NCBI RefSeq assembly: GCF_046035435.1
Contig: NZ_JBFNFH010000017.1
Strand: one strand, 5' to 3'
DNA: 41,594 nt
Source of the DNA: Helcococcus bovis
GTDB taxonomy: Bacteria; Bacillota; Clostridia; Tissierellales; Peptoniphilaceae
A program made the translations under genes and the position numbers. Positions 8,770 to 17,118 of the stretch are shown here, one piece after another. The notes beneath the pieces are model-generated. The model was not told the origin of the DNA. It did no database searches and was given only the letters and a program-made list of their open reading frames with translations. Numbering within the stretch: the first letter of the stretch is position 1; each line of letters opens with the position of its first letter.

Positions 8770-8817
8770 AGCTGTTGCAAAATAATGTTTTTAATTACTT
8801 TGCAGCAGCTCTTTTTT
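8770..8817 (+). terminator. Intrinsic terminator after the sulfatase
   Basis: AGCTGTTGCAAA (8770-8781) pairs with TTTGCAGCAGCT (8799-8810), 12 bp with one G-U, followed by a run of T. The left arm shares GCTGTTGCAAAATAA with the perfect inverted repeat at 33431-33479. Confidence 0.85.
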
Positions 8818-8819
8818 AT

Positions 8820-9439
8820 TTATTTACCATTACTCAATTTCATATCTCCCATTTTTATATATCCTTTTTTATACATAAATGATGAAACAAAATATGAAAT
8901 TAATCCAGGTAATATGAAATGTAGGAGTAAAACTCCTAAGAATGCATTTTTAACCATTACTGAATATGTTGAAAATTCTCCAACTAAACCACTCGTTCCC
9001 ATTCCTGAACCAGCAGTTGTTGCTTGCATTTTAAAAATAACGGTTGAAATCGGTCCTAAAATTATTGAACTAATTATCGCTGGTAGCATTATGATTGGCT
9101 TTTTTTTACTATATTTCCTATTTGCAACATTGAAGTCCCTAAGCCTTGTGAAATTAACCCGCCAAACCCATTTTCTCTATATAAAGCAATCGCAAATCCA
9201 ACCATATGAGATGCACCTCCAACTATCGCCGATCCAGCAGCTAATCCATTTAAACCCAAACTTATACCTATAGCTGGCGCCATAAGTTTTTGGGCCATAT
9301 CTCCAAATTGAATTAATAAATCAAGTTTCACAAGCATTCCTACTTGTTTAAGTATCAAACCTATTAAAAGTGATGAAAATAAACCTAAAGCCATACCATT
9401 AAAAACTTTTATAAAATAATTTTTAATAATTACCTCCAA
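8820..9439 (-). pseudogene. PTS EIIC-like membrane protein, degraded (frameshift plus internal deletion)
   Basis: Two adjoining frames encode pieces of one membrane protein of the PTS_EIIC_2 type: 9439-9089 ends GTSMLQIGNIVKK, and 9088-8820 continues LPAIISSIILGPISTVIFKM and ends in GDMKL. The break is a run of eight A on the minus strand; one more A, or a -1 slip on A-AAA-AAA, would join them. The family is normally about 340 residues, but here APAIGIS is fused directly to LGLNGLAAG, which I recall as lying about 130 residues apart, so an internal segment also seems to be lost. With both lesions it is most likely non-functional. It is convergent with the sulfatase. Confidence 0.75.
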
Positions 9440-9503
9440 TCACTTTTAATATAGCATAAATCATGTCAATTTTTTCGTATTTTAGTTTTATATATAGCTT
9501 TTT

Positions 9504-9546
9504 TAAATAAAATAAAATAAAAACCAGCACATGTTAAATGCACTGG
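9504..9546 (-). terminator. Intrinsic terminator after the glutaredoxin gene
   Basis: On the minus strand CCAGTGCAT pairs with ATGTGCTGG (9 bp with two G-U pairs), followed by T-rich sequence. It starts 11 bases past the stop codon. Confidence 0.82.
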
Positions 9547-9557
9547 CTCTATTTGAA

Positions 9558-9788
9558 TTATAATCCTAATAAGCTTGATAATCTATTTTTATCAAATCCT
9601 ACGATTTCTTCTTCACCTACTACGATAACAGGAACTCCTCTATAACCTTTTTCAATTAATTCGTTTCTTGCTGTTTCGTCAGATGTAACGTTTTTTTCTG
9701 TATATTCTACGTTATTTTCTTTTAAGAATTCCTTTGCTGCTACACAGTAAGGACATGTTTCTGATGTGTATACTACTACTTTTTCCAT
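9558..9788 (-). CDS. Glutaredoxin-like protein
   Basis: 76 residues with the CPYC redox motif at about 12-15 (TSETCPYCVAAK), a cis-proline GVPVIVV loop and the later VGFDKNRL segment. The compact size and sequence match the NrdH/YruB-like glutaredoxin family of Gram-positive bacteria, which reduce ribonucleotide reductase or other disulfides using thioredoxin reductase. No ribonucleotide reductase gene is adjacent. It is a single-gene unit with AAGGAG upstream and its own terminator. Confidence 0.92.
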   Translation of the reverse strand: MEKVVVYTSETCPYCVAAKEFLKENNVEYTEKNVTSDETARNELIEKGYRGVPVIVVGEEEIVGFDKNRLSSLLGL

Positions 9789-9880
9789 TTTATTTTCTCC
9801 TTAAATTTTTATTGCTAATTTAATTATATAACAAAGTCATATAATTTCAACTATATCAGTCGCAATTCTTTAATACCCTG

Positions 9881-10744
9881 TTATAATTTTTCTAAACATC
9901 TAGTTATATTTAAATAATCTTCTAATGATAAATCTTCAGCTCTATAGTTTTCAGGAATATTTAATTCTCCTAATATTTCCTTCATCTTAGTCTTATCAAC
10001 TCCTAAAGATACATCTGTAGTTAGTGAATTTAAGATATTTTTTCTTCTCTTAGTAAATCCGCCTCTCATCAATTTGAAAAATATTTTCTTATCAACATCT
10101 GGAAGTTTATCTTTTAATTCCAAATTAATAACAACGCTGTCAACCTTAGGTTGTGGCATAAATACAGATTTTGGAGCTTTTACAACCATTGATGCATTCG
10201 CATAAAAATTTGTAAATACAGTCAATGAACCATATACCTTATTGCCTGGTTTAGCTAAAATCCTATCTCCTACCTCTTTTTGGACCATAAATGTCAATGA
10301 TTTTACATTTAGATTACTTTCTAAAAACAACTCAATTATGGGTGTTGTAATGTAATAAGGTAAATTTGCAACAACCTTAAAAGGCTCATCTCCAAATTGA
10401 TCTGAAACTAATTTATTTAAATCTGCTTTAAGAATGTCAGCATTCACAAGTATAAAATTATCAAATTCTCCTAATGTTTGCATTAAAACCGGATTTAGTC
10501 TTTCATCCAACTCAACAGATACTACTTTTTTAGCATTTAATAATAGTTCTTCAGTCAAAGTCCCAAATCCGGGCCCAACCTCTAAAACATTGTCTTCTTT
10601 TGTGATTTTAGCCCCTTCAGATATCGCTCTAACCACATTTCCGTCTGTTAGAAAATTTTGACCCAATCCTTTTGAAAAATTAAATCCAAAAAAGTTTTTA
10701 ATTTCTTTTATAACTTTTGGCGAGTATAATCTATCTCTTCCCAT
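9881..10744 (-). CDS. rsmA: 16S rRNA (A1518/A1519-N6)-dimethyltransferase
   Basis: 287 residues (also called ksgA). It dimethylates two adjacent adenines near the 3' end of 16S rRNA during small-subunit assembly. The SAM-binding GQNFLTD and EVGPGFGTLTEEL motifs are near residues 32 and 63, and the catalytic NLPYYITTP motif is near residue 125. The C-terminal small domain with FTKRRKNILNSL is present. It directly abuts rnmV, in the widespread rnmV-rsmA order. Both products act on rRNA. Confidence 0.96.
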   Translation of the reverse strand: MGRDRLYSPKVIKEIKNFFGFNFSKGLGQNFLTDGNVVRAISEGAKITKEDNVLEVGPGFGTLTEELLLNAKKVVSVELDERLNPVLMQTLGEFDNFILVNADILKADLNKLVSDQFGDEPFKVVANLPYYITTPIIELFLESNLNVKSLTFMVQKEVGDRILAKPGNKVYGSLTVFTNFYANASMVVKAPKSVFMPQPKVDSVVINLELKDKLPDVDKKIFFKLMRGGFTKRRKNILNSLTTDVSLGVDKTKMKEILGELNIPENYRAEDLSLEDYLNITRCLEKL

Positions 10745-11293
10745 TTAATCTCCTAATTGTTTAACTGCTTTTTCAAATTCTTCTCTGGTAATTCCAAAAG
10801 CATTTAATCTTGTTAATAATTGTTTTGCGTTGCAGTAAGTTATTCCTACTATTTTACAAAACTTAATTCTTCGTTCTTTTGAATTTTGTAATCCTGAAAA
10901 TCCATTATCTATAATATCTTCCATAGAAAATATTTCTTTTGATTCTTCATAAATTGGTCTAGCCTTTTCTATAGCCTTGATAATCGCTTCATCAGATGCA
11001 TTTTCAACTCCAATATTATCACCTTTTGTAGCATCATTTCTTGGTATACTTGCAAATTTAGCATTTGGAACATATTCTCTAATCATGTTAGATATTCTCT
11101 TACCAGCATAATCAGGGTCTGTTAAAACAATTATCCCCTTAGTTTCATTTAATTTTTCTAATTCTTCTAAAAAGTTTTTCTTTATTCCAAGACCATGAGT
11201 TGCAACTACATCAATATTTCCTTTGAACGCCCTTTTAACCGCAATAATATCGTCTTTTCCTTCAACTACAATAATTTCTTTAATTTTTTCCAT
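10745..11293 (-). CDS. rnmV: Ribonuclease M5
   Basis: 182 residues with an N-terminal TOPRIM domain: the catalytic Glu in VVEGKDDIIAV near residue 12 and the acidic TDPDYAG motif near residue 58. RNase M5 matures both ends of 5S rRNA in low-GC Gram-positives. It overlaps the 3' end of tatD by 14 bases and touches rsmA, so the three are translationally coupled. Confidence 0.95.
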   Translation of the reverse strand: MEKIKEIIVVEGKDDIIAVKRAFKGNIDVVATHGLGIKKNFLEELEKLNETKGIIVLTDPDYAGKRISNMIREYVPNAKFASIPRNDATKGDNIGVENASDEAIIKAIEKARPIYEESKEIFSMEDIIDNGFSGLQNSKERRIKFCKIVGITYCNAKQLLTRLNAFGITREEFEKAVKQLGD

Positions 11294-12083
11294 CTGTATT
11301 TAACCCATGATTAATTAAATCAAAAAATTCTATACTATTTTGATTTGTCTTTTCTTTGATATATGAAACCTCTTCAACTCTCATTTCCGCAATTCTTTTA
11401 GCTGTTACATGCGTATATAAAGGCTCATTTCTCTTTCCTCTATGTGGAACTGGAGTCAAATACGGAGAATCCGTCTCTAAAAGAAGTCTATCTATCGGTA
11501 TATTTTCAACAACTTTAATTAAATTTTTAGAATTTTTGAATGTTAGCATTCCTCCTAGAGAAACGTAAAAACCTAAATCTAAATATTTTTTACAATCTTC
11601 CCAAGTTTCGTTGAATGAATGTAGCAAAATTTTCATTCCGATTGCGTACTCCTTAAGAATGTCATAAGTATCGTCCATTGCTTCTCTTGAATGAATAATA
11701 ATAGGCAAATCCAGCTCTTTCGCTAATTTTATTTGGTCGATAAAAACCACTTTTTGTTTTTCAATCGGACTAAATTCATAGTGATAATCCAGTCCAATTT
11801 CTCCAATTCCCACAACTTTGTTATTTTCTAAAGCTAATTTTCTATATTTTTCTCTTAAATTTTCATCGTAAAATTTCGCATCATGAGGATGTGTGCCAAC
11901 TAAAGCAAATACTCTTTCATGCTTATTAGCCAATTCAACAGCTTGAATGCTAGACTCTTCATCTACACCAGGATTTATCATCGCTAGCACTTTATCATTT
12001 TCAAAGTTTTCAATGATTAAATCTCTATCTTCAAATTTATCATCTGTCAAATGTGCATGAGAGTCAATAATATATTCACTCAT
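11280..12083 (-). CDS. tatD: TatD-family metal-dependent hydrolase
   Basis: 267 residues. Metal-binding residues of the TatD amidohydrolase-like barrel are visible: DSHAHLTD near residue 8, GEIGLDYHY near residue 93, IIHSREA near residue 128 and LETDSPYL near residue 204. The family includes 3'-5' DNases and has been linked to DNA repair and D-aminoacyl-tRNA metabolism; the exact substrate here is unknown. It shares one base with the end of metG (ATG at 12083) and overlaps rnmV. Confidence 0.93.
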   Translation of the reverse strand: MSEYIIDSHAHLTDDKFEDRDLIIENFENDKVLAMINPGVDEESSIQAVELANKHERVFALVGTHPHDAKFYDENLREKYRKLALENNKVVGIGEIGLDYHYEFSPIEKQKVVFIDQIKLAKELDLPIIIHSREAMDDTYDILKEYAIGMKILLHSFNETWEDCKKYLDLGFYVSLGGMLTFKNSKNLIKVVENIPIDRLLLETDSPYLTPVPHRGKRNEPLYTHVTAKRIAEMRVEEVSYIKEKTNQNSIEFFDLINHGLNTDGKN

Positions 12084-14035
12084 TATGCTACTCCTGAGCC
12101 ATCTTCGACATCATTTAATACTGAAAGTAATGAAAGATTTCCATCCTTTTCAGCAGATAAAAGCATGCCCTGAGATTGGATTCCTCTGATTTTTTTAGGT
12201 TTTAGATTCATCAACACTACAACTTTTTTACCGATAAGTTGTTCTGGTTCGTACCATTTTTTAATACCAGAAACTATTTGTCTAATTTCTTCCCCAATTT
12301 TAACTTTGAAAACAAGTAATTTATCAGCATCTGGATGTTTTTCACATTCTAAAATCTTCCCAACTTTCATATCGATTTTTTCAAAATCTTCAAATTCAAT
12401 TATTGGCTTTGCCTCTTCCTTTGTTTCTTCTTTTTTTACAGATCCAACTCTTTGTTGGAATAACTCATCATTTGCTTTTCGAATTTTTTCTAATTCCTTT
12501 TTAACGTCTAATCTTGGAAATAAATTTTCACCTTTTGTCACTTTATTTCCAACTGGATATAGGCCAAATTCTCTTGCAGAATCCCATCCCATACTTTCAA
12601 TTCCTAATTGTTCAAAAATTAATTTTGATGTATGAGGTAAAAATGGTTCTATTAATTGAGCTATTATTCTTACACTTTCAATTAAGTTGTATAAAACTGT
12701 ATCTAATCTATCTTTATCTTCTTTTATTAGTACCCAAGGACTTGTTTCGTCAATATACTTGTTTGTACGTCTTATAAGTGTCCAAATATCTTCTAAAGCG
12801 TATGAAAATGCTAAATCTTCCATATGTTTTTCAACATTCACTATTGCAGTTTGTGCAATATTTTGTAAGTCTTCGTCAAATTCTCCACTTGTTTTAGATT
12901 CTACAACTATACCTTCATTATATTTTTCAACCATTGCAATACTTCTAGAAACTAAGTTTCCTAAGTCATTTACTAAATCTGAATTTACTCTTGTCAAAAA
13001 TTTTTCGTTTGTAAATGATCCATCTTGTCCAAATGTAAACTCTCTTAATACAAAATATTTCAAAGCATCAATTCCATATAGGTCGATAAATGGTTCTGGA
13101 TAAACGACATTCCCTAGTGATTTACTCATTTTAGTATCATCAAATAGTATCCATCCATGAGCAAATACTCTCTTTGGTAATTCATAACCTAAAGCCATCA
13201 ATATAGCTGGCCAAATTATAGTATGGAATCTTACAATTTCCTTGCTCATTAGATGTATTCCTGCTGGCCAATAATGATTAAATTTTTCTTCGTCTTGACC
13301 ATAACCTATTCCTGTTAAATAGCATGTTAGAGCATCAATCCAAACATAAATTACGTGTTTGTCATCAAATGGAACTTCTACACCCCATTTCAATGATTCT
13401 TTAGTTCTTGTAACTGACAAATCATCAAGCCCTTTATTTAAAAAATTATTAATCATTTCTTTTTTACTTCTTTCAGGAAGAATGAATTCTGGAACATCTT
13501 CATATAATTTGATTAATTTATCTGTATATTTTGAAAGTCTAAAGAAATATGATTCCTCCGTCTTTTTAATTACAGGACGATGACATTCCGGGCAGTGTCC
13601 ATTTTCATCTAATTGAGATTCTGTCCAAAAAGATTCGTCAGGAGTACAGTAGTATCCTTCATAAACACCTTTGTATATTTCACCTTTTTCATATAATTTT
13701 TGGAATATATCTTGTGCATTTTTTTCATGTTCTGGATCTGTTGATCTAACAAATTGATCGTAATCTATTTCTAATTTTTCCCACAGTTCTTTTACAGTCT
13801 TTACTATTCCCGTTGTAAATTCTAAAGGTGTAACTCCTCTTTTATCTGCTTCTTCTTGAATTTTTTGTCCATGTTCATCTGTACCAGTTACTAAATAAGC
13901 ATCATATCCTTGTATTTTTTTGTATCTTTTCAACGCATCTGCAGCTATTGTTGTATATGTATGACCTATGTGTAAGTTCCCACTAGGATAATATATGGGA
14001 GTTGTAATATAATATGACTCTTTATTTTTATCCAT
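12083..14035 (-). CDS. metG: Methionyl-tRNA synthetase
   Basis: 650 residues. It charges tRNA-Met. The HIGH motif appears as GNLHIGHTYT, the KMSKS motif as DTKMSKSLGNV, and a CxxC pair (CPECH) belongs to the zinc knuckle. The C-terminal 110 residues form the Trbp111-like tRNA-binding domain (FEKIDMKVGKI...). The ATG at 14035 is chosen because GGAGG lies 5 bases upstream; a TTG four codons earlier overlaps that ribosome binding site and is unlikely. First gene of the metG-tatD-rnmV-rsmA operon. I see no T-box leader: the upstream space holds only 100 bases before the transposon. Confidence 0.97.
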   Translation of the reverse strand: MDKNKESYYITTPIYYPSGNLHIGHTYTTIAADALKRYKKIQGYDAYLVTGTDEHGQKIQEEADKRGVTPLEFTTGIVKTVKELWEKLEIDYDQFVRSTDPEHEKNAQDIFQKLYEKGEIYKGVYEGYYCTPDESFWTESQLDENGHCPECHRPVIKKTEESYFFRLSKYTDKLIKLYEDVPEFILPERSKKEMINNFLNKGLDDLSVTRTKESLKWGVEVPFDDKHVIYVWIDALTCYLTGIGYGQDEEKFNHYWPAGIHLMSKEIVRFHTIIWPAILMALGYELPKRVFAHGWILFDDTKMSKSLGNVVYPEPFIDLYGIDALKYFVLREFTFGQDGSFTNEKFLTRVNSDLVNDLGNLVSRSIAMVEKYNEGIVVESKTSGEFDEDLQNIAQTAIVNVEKHMEDLAFSYALEDIWTLIRRTNKYIDETSPWVLIKEDKDRLDTVLYNLIESVRIIAQLIEPFLPHTSKLIFEQLGIESMGWDSAREFGLYPVGNKVTKGENLFPRLDVKKELEKIRKANDELFQQRVGSVKKEETKEEAKPIIEFEDFEKIDMKVGKILECEKHPDADKLLVFKVKIGEEIRQIVSGIKKWYEPEQLIGKKVVVLMNLKPKKIRGIQSQGMLLSAEKDGNLSLLSVLNDVEDGSGVA

Positions 14036-14136
14036 TGTCTCCTCCAAATTTTACTATTTACAATTAATTATATCAAAAAAATATTCAAAAATATATGCTG
14101 ATTAAAGTTATAACCAAGAGATTACGTTAAATCATG

Positions 14137-14265
14137 ACCACCCGTCTAACGGGTGGTTTGCACTAGGGCTATAAGCCCTTGTTACCGGCCAGCGCCTCAA
14201 GACGCTGGCTTTCACTTTTGTTCAAGCCTTATCGGCCTTGACTCGTAGCATTCCTCTAAAGAGGA
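14137..14265. repeat. Cluster of subterminal hairpins, right-end side of the IS200/IS605 element
   Basis: Consecutive palindromes: ACCACCCG/CGGGTGGT (14137-14157), AGGGCT/AGCCCT (14165-14179), GCCAGCG/CGCTGGC (14188-14209) and TCCTC/GAGGA (14252-14265). They are GC-rich islands in an AT-rich background and form the structured end region recognised by TnpA-type transposases. One may also act as a transcription terminator. Confidence 0.75.
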
Positions 14266-14717
14266 TACTTACTACTTCAACCTAACCCCTAAAGGGGTCT
14301 TCATACTCTTTTACACTCAATTTGTCCATCGCTATATCAGCTTTTTCTTGCTCTTGAATATATTTTTTTATTGTTGCTTCGTTCAGTCCTACTGTACTTA
14401 CATAATATCCTTCGACCCAAAAATGTCTATTTCCAAATTTGTATTTTAAATTTGCATGCTTATCAAATATCATTAGTGCACTTTTGCCTTTCAAATACCC
14501 CATGAATGTTGATACACTTATCTTTGGTGGAATACTTACTAGCATATGAACATGATCATTCATTAAATGACCTTCTATTATTTCTACTCCTTTGTAGTTA
14601 CACAATCTTCTTAGTATTTCACCAATACTTCTTTTATATTGATTAAATATTATTTTTCTTCTATACTTTGGGGTGAATACTATGTGATATTTACACATCC
14701 ATTTTGTGTGTGCTAAA

Positions 14718-14724
14718 CTATTCG
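14718..14724. repeat. Target-site duplication, left copy
   Basis: CTATTCG immediately outside the left end of the IS21-family element, repeated exactly at 16890-16896. Confidence 0.92.
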
Positions 14725-14815
14725 TGTAAATGATAATATAATAATGTACAAAAATGACAAAATAAAAATGTACAATTTGATAAAATAAATGAATATTAAA
14801 TATTAGGAGACATAT

Positions 14816-16105
14816 ATGAAATATTCATTAATTCTAAATAATATAAATTTTGAAATTAAAAATTTAGAAGACTTATCAACATTAAAAACAATTATGGATG
14901 CAAACAACTTAAAAGTTAATTACTCACAATTAGCTAATGAACTAAATGTGGATAGAAGAACAATAAAAAAATATTACGAAGGATATGAAAAGAAAAAAAC
15001 TAGAAATAAATCTTCAAAAATAGACAATTTTAAGAATATAATCTAAGAACTTTTAGATGAAAATTCAATTCAAAGATTTTACTCTAAATCAATACTTTAC
15101 AGATATTTGAAAGATAATCATAATTTAAATGTAAGCGAATCAAGTTTTAGAAGATATATATTAAACAATGATAAATTCCAAAAATATTTTTCTAAGAAAA
15201 AATATAAAGATGGTGCAAAAATTAGATTTGAAACTTCTCTAGGTGAACAAGCTCAAATTGATTGGAAAGAAGATATGACCTTTATCACTAGTGATGGTGA
15301 AATAATTAAATTAAATATTTTTGTATTTCAACTTTCATACTCTAGATATAGAATTTTTCATGTATCTTTAGATAAAAAGCAAGATGTGGTTTTAGACTTT
15401 TTAACAAGATCTTTTGAATTAATACAAGGGGTTCCAAAAACAATTTTATCAGATAATATGAAAACAATTATGGATGAACCAAGAACTAAGGATTCTGATG
15501 GAAAAATTAATAATAAATTTAATCAATTCTTAAATGATTTTAATATAAGCTTAAAAGCATGTATGGCTAGAAGACCTCAAACTAAAGGCAAAGTTGAATC
15601 AAGTATGAAAATACTTAAAGAAATTTATGCTTATCAAACAAAAATTAATTATGAACAATTATTAAAATTAGTAGAAAAAATTAATAATAGAGTAAACTTA
15701 AATATTCATCAAGGCACAAATAATATACCATTAAGTTTGTTAGAAATTAAAAAAGATTCCTTAATGCCATTACCAAATGAATCACTAAGAAATCTTTACA
15801 AAATATCTTCAACAATTCTTAAAGTTAACTCTAGTTGTATGATTTCATACAAAAGTAATCAATATTCTCTACCACCAGAATATAAAAATAAAAGAGTTAA
15901 TTTAATAGTTAAAAATAATAAACTACACATATATGATAACACAAAAGTAATAACAGTTCACAATATTTCTAAAAATAAATTAAACTATCATAAAAGCCAT
16001 TATCTAGAAATTTTCAAGAATAATTTACCTAGTTATGATGATAAAAAAGTTCAAATTTTAGTAAATGAAAATTTAAGTAAAATTAGAGGAAATTATGGAA
16101 AATAG
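14816..16105 (+). pseudogene. istA: IS21 transposase IstA, one nonsense codon
   Basis: 429 codons in one frame with a TAA at 15044-15046, between KNII and ELLDENSIQ. The N-terminal part has a helix-turn-helix (QLANELNVDRRTIKKYY). The DDE catalytic triad is visible: Asp in AQIDWKEDM, Asp in LSDNMKT and Glu in KGKVESSM. The start is preceded by AGGAG. A single substitution such as AAA to TAA explains the break. The downstream segment could restart at the ATG at 15107 but would lack the DNA-binding domain. Confidence 0.9.
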
Positions 16106-16838
16106 TATCAATTATGAAAGATTAGTTTCAAATTTAGAATATTTGAATTTAAAACAAATGTTAATTCATTTAGAAAATGAATTAAATCAACCAAATATAT
16201 CATTAATTGATGGATTGTTAAAGTTAACTGATTATGAAGTTGAAAATAAAAAATATGTTGCAGCAAATCAAATGATAAAAGTGGCTAGTTTTCCACATAT
16301 AAAAACAATAAATGACTTTGATTTTAGTTTTAATCAAGAAATAAATGAAAATCAAATAAAAATGCTTTGTTCATTAAAATTTTTAGAAAATAATGAAAAT
16401 ATAATATTTCTTGGAAATAGTGGAGTTGGAAAAACTCATTTAGCAACATCAATAGGAATAGAAAGTGCTAAAAAACGAATAAGCACATATTTCATTAAAT
16501 GTCATGATTTAATAGAAAACTTAAAACGAGCAAAGTTAGAAAATAAGCTAGAACAACGAATAAAACATTACACAGGGTATAGATTATTAATAATTGACGA
16601 AATGGGCTATTTACCACTAAATGATGGCGATGAAAGATTGTAATTTCAACTTATTGATAAAAGATATGAAAAGAAAAGTACGATAATAACTACAAATTTA
16701 AACTTTAATGAATGGTCAAAGCTATTTTATGATAAGAAAATAGCTTCAGCAATTATAGATAGACTGTTACACCACGCAACAGTCGTATCTATAACTGGAA
16801 ATTCATACAGACTTAAAGAATATATGAAGGAGGAATAA
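16095..16838 (+). pseudogene. istB: IS21 helper ATPase IstB, one nonsense codon
   Basis: 247 codons plus stop, overlapping istA by 11 bases as usual for the pair. Walker A is GNSGVGKTHLA and Walker B is LLIIDEMGYLPL. A TAA at 16641-16643 follows GDERL; reading continues in frame as FQLIDKRYEKKSTIITTN and RLLHHATVVSITGNSYR to a stop at 16838. IstB normally assembles on DNA and activates IstA. The break removes the C-terminal quarter, including the sensor/arginine-finger region. Confidence 0.9.
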
Positions 16839-16889
16839 GTGTACATTTTTATATAATCAATTTTGTACATTTTTATGTTGACATTAACA

Positions 16890-16896
16890 CTATTCG
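16890..16896. repeat. Target-site duplication, right copy
   Basis: CTATTCG directly outside the right end of the IS21-family element, identical to 14718-14724. Confidence 0.92.
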
Positions 16897-17001
16897 CTTT
16901 ATTCGCCATTAAATTCTCCTTGTTTAGATAAAAGCTTGAACACCTTTATTCTATTACTTGGAGAATTTTTTGGAAACAAATCGTATAACTTTTCGTTTCC
17001 G

Positions 17002-17062
17002 CACCCGCGTAGCGGGTGGTTTATTGTTTCGCACGCTTTGCGTGCTCAACCCTCTAAAGAGG
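17002..17062. repeat. Subterminal hairpins, left-end side of the IS200/IS605 element
   Basis: Three palindromes: CACCCGC/GCGGGTG (17002-17018), GCACGC/GCGTGC (17031-17045) and CCTC/GAGG (17051-17062). They echo the hairpins on the other side of tnpA (14137-14157 and 14252-14265). Confidence 0.7.
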
Positions 17063-17070
17063 AAAAATCA

Positions 17071-17106
17071 AAAATATCTGTTGGAGAAATCCCCAACAGA
17101 TATTTT
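17071..17106 (-). terminator. Intrinsic terminator after the alcohol dehydrogenase
   Basis: A 14-bp perfect stem (17071-17084 with 17093-17106) around an 8-base loop, followed on the minus strand by a T-rich run. It starts 13 bases past the dehydrogenase stop. Confidence 0.85.
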
Positions 17107-17118
17107 ATATTACTATAT

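Larger units (their letters stand above)
14725..16889 (+). mobile_element. IS21-family insertion sequence
   Basis: 2165 bp beginning TGT and ending ACA, with the istA-istB gene pair typical of IS21. The terminal inverted repeats match at about 27 of 34 positions and contain the shared core AATGTACAAAA; further copies of the AATGTACA core lie inward at both ends (around 14764 and 16840), the multiple-repeat end structure known for IS21. It is flanked by a perfect 7-bp direct repeat (CTATTCG). Both genes carry an in-frame stop, so this copy should not transpose on its own. Confidence 0.93.
14282..16909 (-). pseudogene. tnpA: IS200/IS605-family transposase TnpA, split by insertion
   Basis: The main body (14698-14282, 138 residues from MCKYHIVFTP) has the HUH motif HVH (residues 49-51 of this part) and the catalytic Tyr in IKKYIQEQ (about 113). 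Its first codons lie beyond the inserted IS21 element: ATG at 16909 with AAGGAG 6 bases upstream encodes MANKAN plus two bases of codon 7 (16909-16890). Removing 14718-16889 restores MANKANSLAHTKWMCKYH, the standard N-terminus of this family, and a 151-residue protein. The 138-residue remnant could still be translated from its internal ATG, but lacks its original promoter and ribosome binding site. Confidence 0.9.
14131..17065 (-). mobile_element. IS200/IS605-family element, interrupted by an IS21-family element
   Basis: The element consists of a single-strand-type transposase gene (tnpA) flanked by subterminal hairpins, as in IS200/IS605 elements that transpose through single-stranded DNA. 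Right-end side hairpins run from 14137 to 14265; left-end side hairpins lie at 17002-17018, 17031-17045 and 17051-17062. The two sides share GGGTGG-type stems and the CCTCTAAAGAGG hairpin. Exact ends cannot be fixed without a related copy, so the coordinates are approximate. About 2.17 kb of the interval is the inserted IS21-family element plus one target-site copy. Confidence 0.8.

Noticed and set aside
8785..9273. Long plus-strand open frame opposite the EIIC-like remnant
   Set aside because: It begins inside the sulfatase terminator hairpin, has no ribosome binding site and is antisense to clearly homologous coding sequence.
12306..13583. Several plus-strand open frames inside metG
   Set aside because: They are antisense shadows of an intact, highly conserved synthetase, without start signals.
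14035..14047. Upstream TTG start for metG (and similarly for znuA at 30622 and znuB at 29008)
   Set aside because: In each case the TTG lies in or next to the ribosome binding site of a well-placed ATG a few codons downstream.
16727..16909. Minus-strand 60-codon frame across the IS21 right end
   Set aside because: It is the chance fusion of the tnpA start (MANKANS) with antisense istB sequence made by the insertion, not an independent gene.
14131..17110. CRISPR array
   Set aside because: The GC-rich repeats here are diverse palindromes at transposon ends, with no regular spacing, spacers or cas genes.
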